DNA from: Guptibacillus hwajinpoensis
GTDB taxonomy: Bacteria > Bacillota > Bacilli > Bacillales > Guptibacillaceae
DNA length: 64,000 bases
NCBI RefSeq assembly: GCF_001039475.1
Contig: NZ_LELK01000009.1
Coordinates: 1 to 64,000, forward strand
Direction: 5' to 3'
Below, one piece after another: positions 27,332 to 36,898 of the stretch. The notes beneath the pieces are model-generated. The model was not told the origin of the DNA. It searched no databases and saw nothing but the letters and a program-made list of their open reading frames with translations. How positions within the stretch are numbered: the first letter of the stretch is position 1; every line of letters starts with the position of its first letter. A program made the position numbers and the translations under genes.

Positions 27332-27390
27332 GTGGAGTAGTAAGTTGCTTTCATTTTTCTGGAAAGTGCTTGCTTATTTCCCCATGCCGT

Positions 27391-27419
27391 AACCATGAGC
27401 CCCATACTCATGGTTTTTT
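27391..27419 (+). terminator. Riboswitch-controlled terminator
   Basis: AACCATGAG / CTCATGGTT stem plus TTTTTG between the FMN aptamer and ribU; the expression platform of the riboswitch. Confidence 0.85.
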
Positions 27420-27479
27420 GTGTGCACTGGGGCCACATCTCCTTTTTCGGTGGTTCGAAAAAAAGGGAGCAATGTCAAA

Positions 27480-28061
27480 ATGAAAAGTGTGTCTAAAACG
27501 CAACGCATGATTGTAGTTGCTATGTTCAGTAGTATTTCATACTTACTGATGCTACTCGATTTTCCACTACCTGGGTTTCCTGTTTTTCTTCAAATTGACT
27601 TCAGTGAAATACCAGCACTCTTTGTGGCCATCTTGTATGGTCCAGTAGCAGGAATTCTTGTAGAAGCGATTAAGAATTTTATCCACTTCGGTATTCAAGG
27701 AAGTTTCACAGGCGTCCCTATCGGTCAGCTTGCTAACTTCATCGCAGGTGTATTCTTCATCGTACCAACAGCTCTAATTTTCCGTAAGTTTAACCAAACC
27801 CAGAAAGGTTTAACACTGGGACTTACATTCGGAACGATTCTTATGGCAACAATGATGGGATTGTTGAACTATTTGATTATTCTTCCTGCCTACACTTGGT
27901 TTATGGGATTTGAAGAAATGTCAGCTTCAGCCCGACAGGCACTTGTATTAACTGGTATCACACCATTCAACCTAGTTAAAGGTGCAATTGTAGCAGGAAT
28001 CTTTATTGCCTTCTTTGTGAAATTAAAACCTTGGTTTGTTAGGCAAGCCAGAACTATATAG
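27480..28061 (+). CDS. ribU: Riboflavin ECF transporter substrate-binding subunit RibU
   Basis: 193-aa S-component with about six helices. FPLPGFPVFLQIDFSEIPAL near residues 28-50 and FIHFGIQGSFTGVPIGQLANFIAG are RibU-type substrate-pocket segments. It captures riboflavin and works with the shared ECF module (EcfA/A'/T), not encoded here. The ATG at 27480 follows GGGAG; the frame extends 20 codons upstream into the terminator and should not be used. FMN riboswitch control confirms the substrate. Confidence 0.93.
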   Translation: MKSVSKTQRMIVVAMFSSISYLLMLLDFPLPGFPVFLQIDFSEIPALFVAILYGPVAGILVEAIKNFIHFGIQGSFTGVPIGQLANFIAGVFFIVPTALIFRKFNQTQKGLTLGLTFGTILMATMMGLLNYLIILPAYTWFMGFEEMSASARQALVLTGITPFNLVKGAIVAGIFIAFFVKLKPWFVRQARTI

Positions 28062-28070
28062 TCATCAATT

Positions 28071-28108
28071 AAAAGCCAAAATCATCTTTATGATTCTGGC
28101 TTTTTTTA
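28071..28108 (+). terminator. Intrinsic terminator after ribU
   Basis: AAAAGCCA-AA-ATCAT / ATGAT-TC-TGGCTTTTTTT stem with one internal loop. Confidence 0.8.
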
Positions 28109-28151
28109 TTTATATTCTTCTATTAACACCGGCACCTCTCATTAATTGACT

Positions 28152-28271
28152 TTAGCTCATATCGTAGACATTTTTGCTATTGCGATTATTTCCGCTCCAG
28201 GATGCTCTAATCACTAAGTCTGGTATTTTTCAATATTTGTTTCAAAAGCAGCAATCTTTTAGAAAAAGCCT
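28152..28271. repeat. Internally deleted palindromic repeat, copy 4
   Basis: Keeps the left part (TCGTAGACATTTTTGCTATTG), CCGCTCCAGGATGCTC, then jumps to TAATCACTAAGTCTGG and the right end CAAAAGCAGCAATCTTTTAG. The GC-rich core is deleted. The first bases (TTTAGCTCATAT) resemble the end of the other repeat at 29831. It fills the 304-bp gap between ribU and the amidase; nothing else is seen there. Confidence 0.75.
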
Positions 28272-28365
28272 TGGCTTTAGAATAGAAGATATGTTAATTC
28301 GCAACAAAGGAGAAATGACATATTTTGTAGAATTAGTTAGAAAATTGGTATAGGAGGTTTCGATT

Positions 28366-29805
28366 ATGTTAGCAATAGAGTGGCTAGAACAATCGACAAT
28401 CATAGATCTGCAACACGCCATGTTTAAAGGGGAGCTAACAACCCACCAGCTTGTTCGGTTCTACCTTGAGCAAATCTTAAAACACAATTCTGAACTTAAT
28501 GCTGTACTAGAAGTAAATCCAGATGCTCTATTTATTGCAGAAGGCCTTGATCGTGAACGAAAACAAATCGGATCAAGAAGTCTTCTTCATGGCATACCAA
28601 TACTATTAAAAGACAACATCAATACTGGAGATAATATGCACACAAGTGCTGGCTCTATTGCCCTAAGCAACTCCTATGGTAAAGAAGACGCTTCTCTCGT
28701 AAAGAAGCTTCGTGAGGCTGGAGCAGTAATCCTCGGTAAAACGAACATGACAGAATGGGCGAATTTCATGAGTGACTCAATGCCAAATGGTTATAGTTCA
28801 AGGGGAGGTCAGGTACTAAATCCTTATGGACCAGGCACTCTAGACGTAGGAGGATCAAGTTCTGGCTCTGCTGTAGCAGTTGCATGCCACTTCGCTACAG
28901 CTGCAATCGGTACTGAAACGAACGGATCCATTCTAAGTCCGGCAAGTTCAAATGCTGTCGTTGGATTAAAACCTACGATTGGAACGGTGAGCAGAAAAGG
29001 GATCATTCCCATATCACAGTCACAGGATATAGCGGGCCCTATTACTCGCAACGTTACAGATGCTGCTATTATTCTAGGTGTTATTTCCGGGGGTGATGTA
29101 GAGGATCCATCTACCCACCATGTTCCTTCTTACCACAATTACACCCCATACCTTCTCCAAACTTTATTTGAAGAATTTAGGGTAGGAGTCGTTAAGAATG
29201 ACTATTATAATGCTATGCACCCAGAAGAACAAAAGCAAATGAATCGAGCCCTTGATGAACTTCAAAAAGCTGGATGTACTATTGTGGAGATTGAAGAAAT
29301 ATGCGCACGTCAGGAAGATCTCGAGAATGACTACCAGGTCCTGCTTCATGAATTCAAATCCGGCATCAATAGCTACCTTGCTAAAGAAACACACTCGACA
29401 ATGACATCACTTGAATCAATCATTGCTTATAACGATTCTAATAAAGATACAGCCTTGCGTTACGGTCAGTCTTTATTAATAGAAGCAAATCAAACGAGTG
29501 GGCAATTAACACATCCGAACTATTTAGAAAGCAGGCTTTTCGATTTGAAATACGCAAAAGAAAAAGGTCTTGATCACATCATGGAATCTGAGCGTTTGGA
29601 TGCTTTACTATTTGCTGGCTGCTATGGTTCAACTCTACCTGCCAAAGCAGGATATCCTTCACTAACCGTCCCAGCGGGTACTACCTCAAATAACAAACCA
29701 TTTGGCATTACGTTTACTGGAAAAGGATTGAGTGAACCACAACTCATTAAACTCGCTTATGTCTACGAACAGCAAACAAACTATCGTAAACTCCCAAATT
29801 TCTAG
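28366..29805 (+). CDS. Amidase signature family hydrolase
   Basis: 479 aa. The Ser-cisSer-Lys machinery is present: Lys82 (PILLKDNINTG), GGSSSGSAVA (about 162-171) and nucleophile Ser188 in GTETNGSIL. Sequence is closer to stand-alone amidases than to GatA, and no gatB/gatC is adjacent. It hydrolyses an unidentified amide. ATG follows TAGGAGGTTTCG. Monocistronic. Confidence 0.88.
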   Translation: MLAIEWLEQSTIIDLQHAMFKGELTTHQLVRFYLEQILKHNSELNAVLEVNPDALFIAEGLDRERKQIGSRSLLHGIPILLKDNINTGDNMHTSAGSIALSNSYGKEDASLVKKLREAGAVILGKTNMTEWANFMSDSMPNGYSSRGGQVLNPYGPGTLDVGGSSSGSAVAVACHFATAAIGTETNGSILSPASSNAVVGLKPTIGTVSRKGIIPISQSQDIAGPITRNVTDAAIILGVISGGDVEDPSTHHVPSYHNYTPYLLQTLFEEFRVGVVKNDYYNAMHPEEQKQMNRALDELQKAGCTIVEIEEICARQEDLENDYQVLLHEFKSGINSYLAKETHSTMTSLESIIAYNDSNKDTALRYGQSLLIEANQTSGQLTHPNYLESRLFDLKYAKEKGLDHIMESERLDALLFAGCYGSTLPAKAGYPSLTVPAGTTSNNKPFGITFTGKGLSEPQLIKLAYVYEQQTNYRKLPNF

Positions 29806-29830
29806 TTTATTTGATATGAATAGAAAGGCT

Positions 29831-29972
29831 TGTTAGCTCATATTGTTGATTTCTCGATTTTTGGCTCATTTGAGTGAAACCTCAGTTTCACTCGCCTTTC
29901 AGTTCTGCTTAAAGGTCACCCAAGGGCGTAAATGAGCCAAAATCAACACTGTTCATTGACATAGCTTATAGA
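29831..29972. repeat. Second inverted-repeat element (GGCTCATTT family)
   Basis: Outer arms TGTTGATTT...TTGGCTCATTT (left) and AAATGAGCCAAAATCAACA (right), with an inner hairpin GAGTGAAAC / GTTTCACTC. About 140 bp, non-coding, between the amidase and the oppA terminator. A partial inverted copy lies at 62994-63050. Confidence 0.7.
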
Positions 29973-30004
29973 AAAAAAGCGTGAACCGAGTGGTTCACGC
30001 TTTT
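29972..30004 (-). terminator. Intrinsic terminator of the oppA gene
   Basis: AAAAGCGTGAACC / GGTTCACGCTTTT stem with TTTT on the minus strand. Confidence 0.85.
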
Positions 30005-30010
30005 CTCAAA

Positions 30011-31714
30011 TTACTTCTCAATGGTTACCCATTTAAGAGAAGAATCAGCTCCAAACTTATGAACGTAATAGTTCTTCACGTAGTCCTGCATAAGAATGGC
30101 TCTTCCTGCCTGATAAGTAGGAACGATCGCAGTATCTTCTTCAATTAGAAGACGCTCTGCTTCTTGCATCATTTCCCAACGCTTCTGCTCATCTGATTCA
30201 GTTTTAGCATCAGTAACTAACTGATCATACTTTTCGTTTGAGTAGTCCATACGGTTGTATGCTCCACCAGTTTCAAACATGTATACATATGTCATCGGAT
30301 CTGGATAGTCTGGTCCCCAACCACCAGTTGAGATATCGAAGTCCCCAGCATCCTCAAGCTCTAGGAATTGCTTCCACGGTTGCTTATTGATTGTAACTTT
30401 AAGCCCATCAAGCTTAGATTCAAATTGGTCTTTCGCATATTCTGCGATTTTTGAAGCAAGGTCACTATCAGTTGTAAGGAATTCAAGTTCTACACTGTCA
30501 GTACCAAGCGCTTCAAGACCTTTATTCCAATATTCAGTAGCATCCTCTGCTGTTTTATCAGCTAGATATCCTTCTGGAGATGCTGCGCGGAAATCTTCTC
30601 CTTCATATGTTAGGAAATCTTTAGGAACAAGGTAGCGAGCAGCTACTGATCCATTGTTAAGCAATACATTTACAAGCCCTTCACGGTCATAAGCAAGGAA
30701 CAATGCTTTACGAATATCATTATTCGCTAATGCTTCGTTCTTTTGGTTTAAACGTAGGAAGAAAATAGATGTATCAAGAACGGTAGAGAAATCATCTCTG
30801 TCTTTAAACTGATCAACGAAGTCTGCACTAAGACCAGCGCGGTCAATCTTTCCAGTTTCATAAAGATTCACACGTGTTGCTTCGTCTTTAACAATTTTGT
30901 AGTTCGCTTCTTTAAGCTGAACAGTATCAGCATCCCAATAGCCATCGTTCTTTGCTAGTTTCCAACCTTCACCATGGTTCCATTCAGCTAGTGTAAATGG
31001 ACCGTTGTAAAGCATAGTGTCAGTTTCTAGAGCGTAGTTCTCACCTTGCTCTTCAGCAAATTTCTGAGGTTGTGGATAGAAAGAAGCAAATGTAAGAAGA
31101 TCAAAGAAATAAGGAACTTGTTGAGTGACAACGATTTCTAACGTCTTATCGTCAACGGCTTTAACGCCTAGCTCTTCCACTTTACCGTAAAGTGGATCTC
31201 CTTCAGTAACGATTTCATTTCCGTTCTTGATTCCAGCAGCACCCATCATAGAAGCGTAACCGCCCATTGTATCTGGGTGAATAATCTTATGCCAAGAATA
31301 GACGAAGTCTTCTGCAGTAACTGGCGTTCCATCTGACCAGTTAGCATCATCGCGAAGTTTAAACGTGTAAACTGTTTCACCGTCTTTTTCTTCTACTTCT
31401 GGCTCTTCAGCTGCCATACCAAGTACTGGCTTATTATCTTTATCTAGTCTGTAAAGTCCTTCAAATACTTGGTTAATAACGTTAAATGCTACCTGATCTG
31501 TCGCCTGAGTTGTATCCATAGTCGGAATATCTTGTGAATCCGTTAAATTTAAAATCTGCTCTACTGACTCCTCTGAACTATCCCCATCTGATCCGCTTGA
31601 CGCTTCTCCTTCACTGTTTGTGTTACTTGATGTGCTCGAGTTACCTGAACACGCAGCAAGGAAAAGGCTTAACAACAAGATGACTGAAAGCAGTAGTGAA
31701 AACTTGTTCTTCAT
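30011..31714 (-). CDS. oppA: Oligopeptide ABC transporter substrate-binding lipoprotein (OppA-like)
   Basis: 567-aa lipoprotein: signal peptide ending in lipobox LAAC (Cys22), a Ser/Gly linker, then an SBP_bac_5 domain (TFKLRDDANWSDGTPVTAEDFVYSWHK is the family signature). It delivers peptides to an Opp-type permease. No permease or ATPase genes are adjacent, so it is an orphan binding protein, possibly sharing a permease encoded elsewhere. Divergent from a MocR-like regulator, which may control it. Confidence 0.92.
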   Translation of the reverse strand: MKNKFSLLLSVILLLSLFLAACSGNSSTSSNTNSEGEASSGSDGDSSEESVEQILNLTDSQDIPTMDTTQATDQVAFNVINQVFEGLYRLDKDNKPVLGMAAEEPEVEEKDGETVYTFKLRDDANWSDGTPVTAEDFVYSWHKIIHPDTMGGYASMMGAAGIKNGNEIVTEGDPLYGKVEELGVKAVDDKTLEIVVTQQVPYFFDLLTFASFYPQPQKFAEEQGENYALETDTMLYNGPFTLAEWNHGEGWKLAKNDGYWDADTVQLKEANYKIVKDEATRVNLYETGKIDRAGLSADFVDQFKDRDDFSTVLDTSIFFLRLNQKNEALANNDIRKALFLAYDREGLVNVLLNNGSVAARYLVPKDFLTYEGEDFRAASPEGYLADKTAEDATEYWNKGLEALGTDSVELEFLTTDSDLASKIAEYAKDQFESKLDGLKVTINKQPWKQFLELEDAGDFDISTGGWGPDYPDPMTYVYMFETGGAYNRMDYSNEKYDQLVTDAKTESDEQKRWEMMQEAERLLIEEDTAIVPTYQAGRAILMQDYVKNYYVHKFGADSSLKWVTIEK

Positions 31715-32072
31715 TGTGTTACCCCCTATTTGTTTGTACCATTCGGGTCAATTACAAGTTGACCTTTCACTGTCGAATATGAAAATGGTGTGCTAACTGC
31801 GGGATTGCGAGCTCTATAACAGGGAGGTCATGTCACTCTACCGTAGTATTCCACAGTTTCACCCAGTCTTCATAAACGACAATATTCTGAATGATTAAAC
31901 TTATTGTAAATTTCAGAAAAGTTTCTGTAACCATCCAATTCGATTAAAATAACCCATCCAATTTGGTTAATTCTACAAAAACAACCTCCAAATGGCTTAA
32001 AACCTGTATTTTCAAAAGAAAAGCGAGCGCGTTTTTTTTAAAATAATTTATACAATTTTCAAAATATTTGTC
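31715..32072. other. Divergent oppA / MocR-like intergenic region
   Basis: 384-bp gap without a gene. It holds an inverted repeat GGTCAA-N7-TTGACC (31746-31764) close to the oppA start, possibly an operator, and the MocR-like promoter at the right end. No riboswitch or T-box signature seen. Confidence 0.5.
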
Positions 32073-32078
32073 TATAAT
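32049..32078 (+). promoter_or_regulatory. Promoter of the MocR-like regulator
   Basis: -10 TATAAT (32073-32078) with a weak -35 TATACA (32049-32054), spacer 18. The leader is very short, about 15 nt, so the Shine-Dalgarno starts almost at the transcript end. Confidence 0.5.
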
Positions 32079-32098
32079 AGGGAGTGAGGTGATGGACA

Positions 32099-33511
32099 AT
32101 GGCGAGATTTATACTGAATCTAGAAAGCAACAAACCGTTGTACAAACAAATCGTTGATTACTATGAAACTTCTATTATAAATGGTTCCCTACAAATCGGT
32201 ACATCGCTACCTACTGAACGTGATCTTGCACTAAAGCTCGGCGTAAATCGTAGTACAGTGACGACCGCATACGCAGAACTTCGTGCCAATGGTCTGATAA
32301 CTTCTAAACAAGGGAGTGGAACTCGCGTTAGCAAAGAGGCAGCAGACCTTCTTCCCGATCACTCCATCACCTGGAGTAAACTTAGAAATCATCATCTAGT
32401 AGAGGATTCTTCTATTTTTAGTAAAGTAACAAATTATATGAATGAACCATCATTTATTAATTTCCTTTCAGGATCAGTAGCACCTGATTTATGCTTGGCG
32501 AGAACAGCATCTGATTTAATCCCATTTGCAACTCGATCCGAGAGTTACCCTCCTATTGCTTCAAGGGTAGCTCAATCACTTTGCTACTTACTGGATGGGG
32601 AAGTAACACCTGATAATATGGTGATTACTTCAAGTCTTGAGCACGCTTTACTTATTGCGGTCAAATGCTTTCTCAATCCAGGAGATACAATCGCAGTTGA
32701 AGAACCTGTCAATTATTCTAACCTTAACATGTTGCTTGCTTCAGGAATTAAAATAAACTGGTTTTCATCGGAACGACCTCTTACTAACCAGCTCATTGAG
32801 AAAGAAAACATACAGCTAGTTGTTACAAGTTCTCTTTACGATCATTCAACCTATACGACATCTACCATTCAGAAAAGAAAAAAACTCCTGTCTCAGTGTG
32901 AGAAATGGAACATCCCTATACTGGAACTACATGATGCACAATTTTTCATGCAACCTTCGAGAGAGAAACTAAGATCTTATTATGAACTTGGCCAAGATCG
33001 CAAAATGGTTCTTCAAATCGGTCATATGACTGGGATCTCACCAGGTATAAGTATCGGCTGGATATTAGGGCCAGAAAATGTCATAGAACGTGTACATGAC
33101 CTTCAAATACAGTTAAGTTTGAATCCTCCACCTATTCTTCTTGAATTAGTAGAAAATATTTTGAACTCGGACGAAATGAATGATCATTTCGAAAAAGTGA
33201 GTAGAGAACTAATTAACCGCAAACAAGAAGTGTTACACAAACTTAGTACACTCCAAGATCATATAACGATACTCGATCAAGATGATCCTACTGCTATCTG
33301 GTTTGATTTCACACCTGCCCTTAATCAGCACGAAGTTTTTGATTCTCTTTTAGAAGCCAAAATTTTATTACTTATATATGGACATGATCATGCTGTCAGA
33401 ATGAAATTACCTCTTTCCTATGTTAGAAAAGAGGCGCTACTGGAAGGAACCAGTCGTCTCATTGCAGTGCTGAATCGATTGCACATCATGCAATATGCAG
33501 AGATTTACTAA
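32099..33511 (+). CDS. MocR/GntR-type regulator with degenerate aminotransferase domain
   Basis: 470 aa. Winged-helix GntR domain at residues 1-80 (LPTERDLALKLGVNRSTVTTAYAELRANGLITSKQGSGTRV), linker, then a fold-type I aminotransferase-like domain as in MocR/PdxR/GabR. The PLP lysine motif (SKTLxPGxRxGY in the family) reads GHMTGISPGISIGW here: Lys is replaced by Thr near 311. The Asp-containing EDDY motif is ELHDAQF. It probably does not bind PLP as a Schiff base. Neighbour of divergent oppA, a plausible target by position. ATG follows GAGGTGATGG. Confidence 0.85.
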   Translation: MARFILNLESNKPLYKQIVDYYETSIINGSLQIGTSLPTERDLALKLGVNRSTVTTAYAELRANGLITSKQGSGTRVSKEAADLLPDHSITWSKLRNHHLVEDSSIFSKVTNYMNEPSFINFLSGSVAPDLCLARTASDLIPFATRSESYPPIASRVAQSLCYLLDGEVTPDNMVITSSLEHALLIAVKCFLNPGDTIAVEEPVNYSNLNMLLASGIKINWFSSERPLTNQLIEKENIQLVVTSSLYDHSTYTTSTIQKRKKLLSQCEKWNIPILELHDAQFFMQPSREKLRSYYELGQDRKMVLQIGHMTGISPGISIGWILGPENVIERVHDLQIQLSLNPPPILLELVENILNSDEMNDHFEKVSRELINRKQEVLHKLSTLQDHITILDQDDPTAIWFDFTPALNQHEVFDSLLEAKILLLIYGHDHAVRMKLPLSYVRKEALLEGTSRLIAVLNRLHIMQYAEIY

Positions 33512-33529
33512 TATTTCAATGAATTGAAA

Positions 33530-33552
33530 AAGGCACCGTCAGACGGTGCCTT
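33530..33552. terminator. Bidirectional intrinsic terminator
   Basis: AAGGCACCGTC / GACGGTGCCTT hairpin with A/T flanks between the MocR-like gene and the small spore-protein-like gene. Confidence 0.75.
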
Positions 33553-33558
33553 CATTGT

Positions 33559-33681
33559 TTATTTCTTTTTCTTTTTTCTTGCCGAATCCTTTGGTAATCC
33601 CATTTCAATCCCAGTTCCCTGACCTTCAGGCTGAGATGAAGCCAGGCTATTTGTGGTAGGGTTTGCCTTATGTTTAGCCAT
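33559..33681 (-). CDS. Small basic protein, possible SASP-O-like spore protein
   Basis: 40 aa: starts MAKHKANPTTNSLASSQPEG and ends in a run of lysines (ARKKKKK). Strong RBS GGAGGTGA five nt before ATG. The start MAK-x-KAN and the basic Gly/Gln-rich body resemble SspO (MAKRKANHVIN...) and other minor small acid-soluble spore proteins. The match is short, so the name is tentative. Confidence 0.55.
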   Translation of the reverse strand: MAKHKANPTTNSLASSQPEGQGTGIEMGLPKDSARKKKKK

Positions 33682-33769
33682 TCTTCTCACCTCCACCGTA
33701 TAGCCTTTCCTCGAAATGCTCACATTATCCATCCTTCAACACTTCGATCGTACTTTAATCAATGGATCG

Positions 33770-34264
33770 TTAGTTGAGAGATAGCAAAAGACCATGTTCA
33801 CTCATAAATACTTCAATTTGGAGTTTATGATGTTCATCATGCTCAATCAAACCTTTAATATAGCTTGTAAGGCATAGAGGGAATTTATCGATGTAAAACG
33901 TATCAGTCCATTGCTTTCTACCCAATGGTTTAAGGTGCTCAACGACCTTCTGTCTTTCTTTAACTGTTTCATTAATAATCTCATCTTTTGAAAAGCCGGA
34001 ATGAGCATGTGCTGCAGCACTTCTGTTTACTTCCTCTACTGTCGAAGCAAGTCCGGTTAACGATGCACCACTACTAAGATATGAGATTCTTTCTTGCAAA
34101 AGATAGTCATCCCATGCCCTGATATGAGAAATAATCTCAGCAGGTGACCATTTTCCAGGCTTAATTGAGCTAAAAAAGACTTCCTCGCTCATCTTCATTG
34201 CTATTTCTTGTAGCCAGTCCGTTAAAGAAGCATATTCATTTAATACAGAGCGTTCATCTGTCAT
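33770..34264 (-). CDS. DinB/YfiT-family protein
   Basis: 164 aa from the ATG at 34264 (GGAAGGAG 8 nt upstream; frame open 25 codons further, overlapping rsgA). Four-helix DinB fold: KPGKWSPAEIISHIRAWDDYLL (first metal His) and LIEHDEHHKLQIE (HxxxH pair) give the usual three-histidine metal site. Family members include bacillithiol S-transferases. It begins about 30 bp after the rsgA stop and is likely co-transcribed with it. Confidence 0.82.
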   Translation of the reverse strand: MTDERSVLNEYASLTDWLQEIAMKMSEEVFFSSIKPGKWSPAEIISHIRAWDDYLLQERISYLSSGASLTGLASTVEEVNRSAAAHAHSGFSKDEIINETVKERQKVVEHLKPLGRKQWTDTFYIDKFPLCLTSYIKGLIEHDEHHKLQIEVFMSEHGLLLSLN

Positions 34265-34293
34265 CAAATCGACTCCTTCCCTAATTAACAAGC

Positions 34294-35349
34294 CTATCGA
34301 CGATTCTGCCTTGTACGATCCCCTGCTAGCTTCTTCCATTTTTTCTTTTCTTCTAATTGGGCTTTCTTATTTGTTTGTCTTTCAAGAAAAGAGAGTTCAC
34401 GTTGGAATTTCTGGTAGTTACGAAAGCGCCTCAGCTCGAGTTCTCCAACTTGTATCGCTTCTTCAACAGCGCAACCAGGCTCTCCATTATGCTTGCAGTC
34501 TCGGAAGTGACATCCTTCTGCTAGGCTTTCAATATCGTGAAAGCTGTGCGACATATCACTCGCTTCCCATAACTGTAGTTCCCTCATTCCAGGAGTATCA
34601 ATTAAGACACCTCCACTTTCAAGTACAATGAGCTCCCTACTCGTTGTCGTGTGTCTTCCTTTCCCATCTCCTTCTCTAATATCCTGAACGGTCTGAACGT
34701 CAGTTCCGTACAATTTATTAATAAGCGTCGATTTCCCTGCGCCAGAAGAACCGAGTAGAGCAGTAGTTGTACCAATCGATAGATATGATGTAAGTTCATT
34801 AATTCCCGTATCTGTAGCTGAACTCACTACATGTATTGGAACACCTATTGCAATCCCTTCTAGTGCCTCAACTTTCTCTTCTATGCTCTTAGCTAGATCT
34901 GCTTTACTAAGAACAATTACGGGATTAGCTCCACTCTCCCACGCCATAACAAGATAACGTTCAATTCGACCAATATTAAAATCTTGATTCAATGCATTAA
35001 CAAGGAAGACGGTGTCAATGTTCGTAGCTATAATTTGTTCCTCTGTTGTATTACCAGCTGCTTTTCGTGAAAACTTGCTTTTTCTAGGTAGTACATAATG
35101 AATAACTGCTCGCTGATTCTCCTGTGGTGCGATCAGAACCCAGTCTCCCACTGCTGGTAAATCCTCTCGTGAATCTGATTCAAATCTAAATTTACCAGAG
35201 AGCGCTGCCATGTATGTCATCTGTTCTGATGACACCTCATAAGAACCTCTATGTTCTTGTTTAACTCTTGCCGGCTCAAGACCTTCTTTTTTCATTTCTT
35301 GATACGCCTCGTCAAGAAATGAGTTCCAACCTAAATGAAGTAAATTCAA
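34294..35349 (-). CDS. rsgA: Ribosome small-subunit-dependent GTPase RsgA (YloQ/YjeQ paralogue)
   Basis: 351 aa. OB-fold N-terminus (to about 100), circularly permuted GTPase domain: G4 LSKAD (147-151) precedes P-loop GSSGAGKST (200-208) and G3 DTPGM (251-255); the zinc knuckle C280-C285-H287-C293 follows. RsgA releases assembly factors from the 30S subunit. At 351 aa it is longer than the housekeeping YloQ (about 298 aa) next to prkC, so it is probably a second copy. Start TTG with AGGAGG 7 nt before. Preceded by an attenuator-like leader (35386-35627). Confidence 0.9.
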   Translation of the reverse strand: MNLLHLGWNSFLDEAYQEMKKEGLEPARVKQEHRGSYEVSSEQMTYMAALSGKFRFESDSREDLPAVGDWVLIAPQENQRAVIHYVLPRKSKFSRKAAGNTTEEQIIATNIDTVFLVNALNQDFNIGRIERYLVMAWESGANPVIVLSKADLAKSIEEKVEALEGIAIGVPIHVVSSATDTGINELTSYLSIGTTTALLGSSGAGKSTLINKLYGTDVQTVQDIREGDGKGRHTTTSRELIVLESGGVLIDTPGMRELQLWEASDMSHSFHDIESLAEGCHFRDCKHNGEPGCAVEEAIQVGELELRRFRNYQKFQRELSFLERQTNKKAQLEEKKKWKKLAGDRTRQNRR

Positions 35350-35390
35350 TTGTATGCCTCCTGATTAATAAGTCATTTACTGTATAAAAA

Positions 35391-35416
35391 AGAGCCGTAC
35401 TAAACAGCCGGCTTTT
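35391..35416 (-). terminator. Second, weaker terminator-like hairpin in the rsgA leader
   Basis: Minus strand AGCCG / CGGCT with an 11-nt loop followed by CTTTTTTAT, about 40 bp before the rsgA start. Short stem but good T-tract. A further small hairpin (GCATGT/ACATGC, 35428-35443) precedes it. Confidence 0.5.
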
Positions 35417-35453
35417 CAATACAGTTCGCATGTATTAACATGCTAGAAATGTA

Positions 35454-35492
35454 ATAAAACCATGGACAGGAGTGCACAGTCCATGGTTTTAT
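35454..35492 (-). terminator. Attenuator-type terminator in the rsgA leader
   Basis: Minus strand: perfect 14-bp stem ATAAAACCATGGAC / GTCCATGGTTTTAT with an 11-nt loop TGTGCACTCCT. Its 5' arm plus loop (GGACTGTGCAC, 35472-35482 region) is exactly complementary to GTGCACAGTCC inside the upstream leader ORF (35537-35547), so terminator and antiterminator would exclude each other. Confidence 0.65.
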
Positions 35493-35518
35493 ACTTGTTA
35501 ATCAGAAGAAAATCACTT

Positions 35519-35587
35519 CTAATAATGACCCCGATCGGACTGTGCACAATATGCAATTAGCAATAAACGATTATTGAAATTTACCAT
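35519..35587 (-). CDS. Putative 22-aa leader peptide of the rsgA operon
   Basis: Short frame reading MVNFNNRLLLIAYCAQSDRG then HY and TAG. ATG has GGAAAGGGG nine nt upstream and lies about 28 nt after the predicted start of transcription. Codons for Cys-Ala-Gln-Ser contain the segment complementary to the terminator arm downstream, and a copy of UUGUGCA lies beside the ribosome-binding site. This matches ribosome-sensing leader peptides before erm/vml-type genes. No direct evidence of translation. Confidence 0.55.
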   Translation of the reverse strand: MVNFNNRLLLIAYCAQSDRGHY

Positions 35588-35621
35588 AATGCACAACCCC
35601 TTTCCGATACTTGATAAGTCT

Positions 35622-35650
35622 ATTATACTAAAGCCTATATTAATTGCAAA
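35622..35650 (-). promoter_or_regulatory. Promoter of the rsgA leader
   Basis: Minus strand -10 TATAAT (35622-35627) with weak -35 TTTGCA (35645-35650, spacer 17) or TTGCAA (spacer 16). It overlaps the 3' end region of the frameshifted thiolase gene. Confidence 0.55.
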
Positions 35651-35664
35651 TGTTTTCTGACTAA

Positions 35665-36844
<1,180 letters not shown>

Positions 36845-36898
36845 GTTTCTCCCTCCATTCCTCTCTATTTTACAAATAAAAGGAAAGCGTTTACAAGT

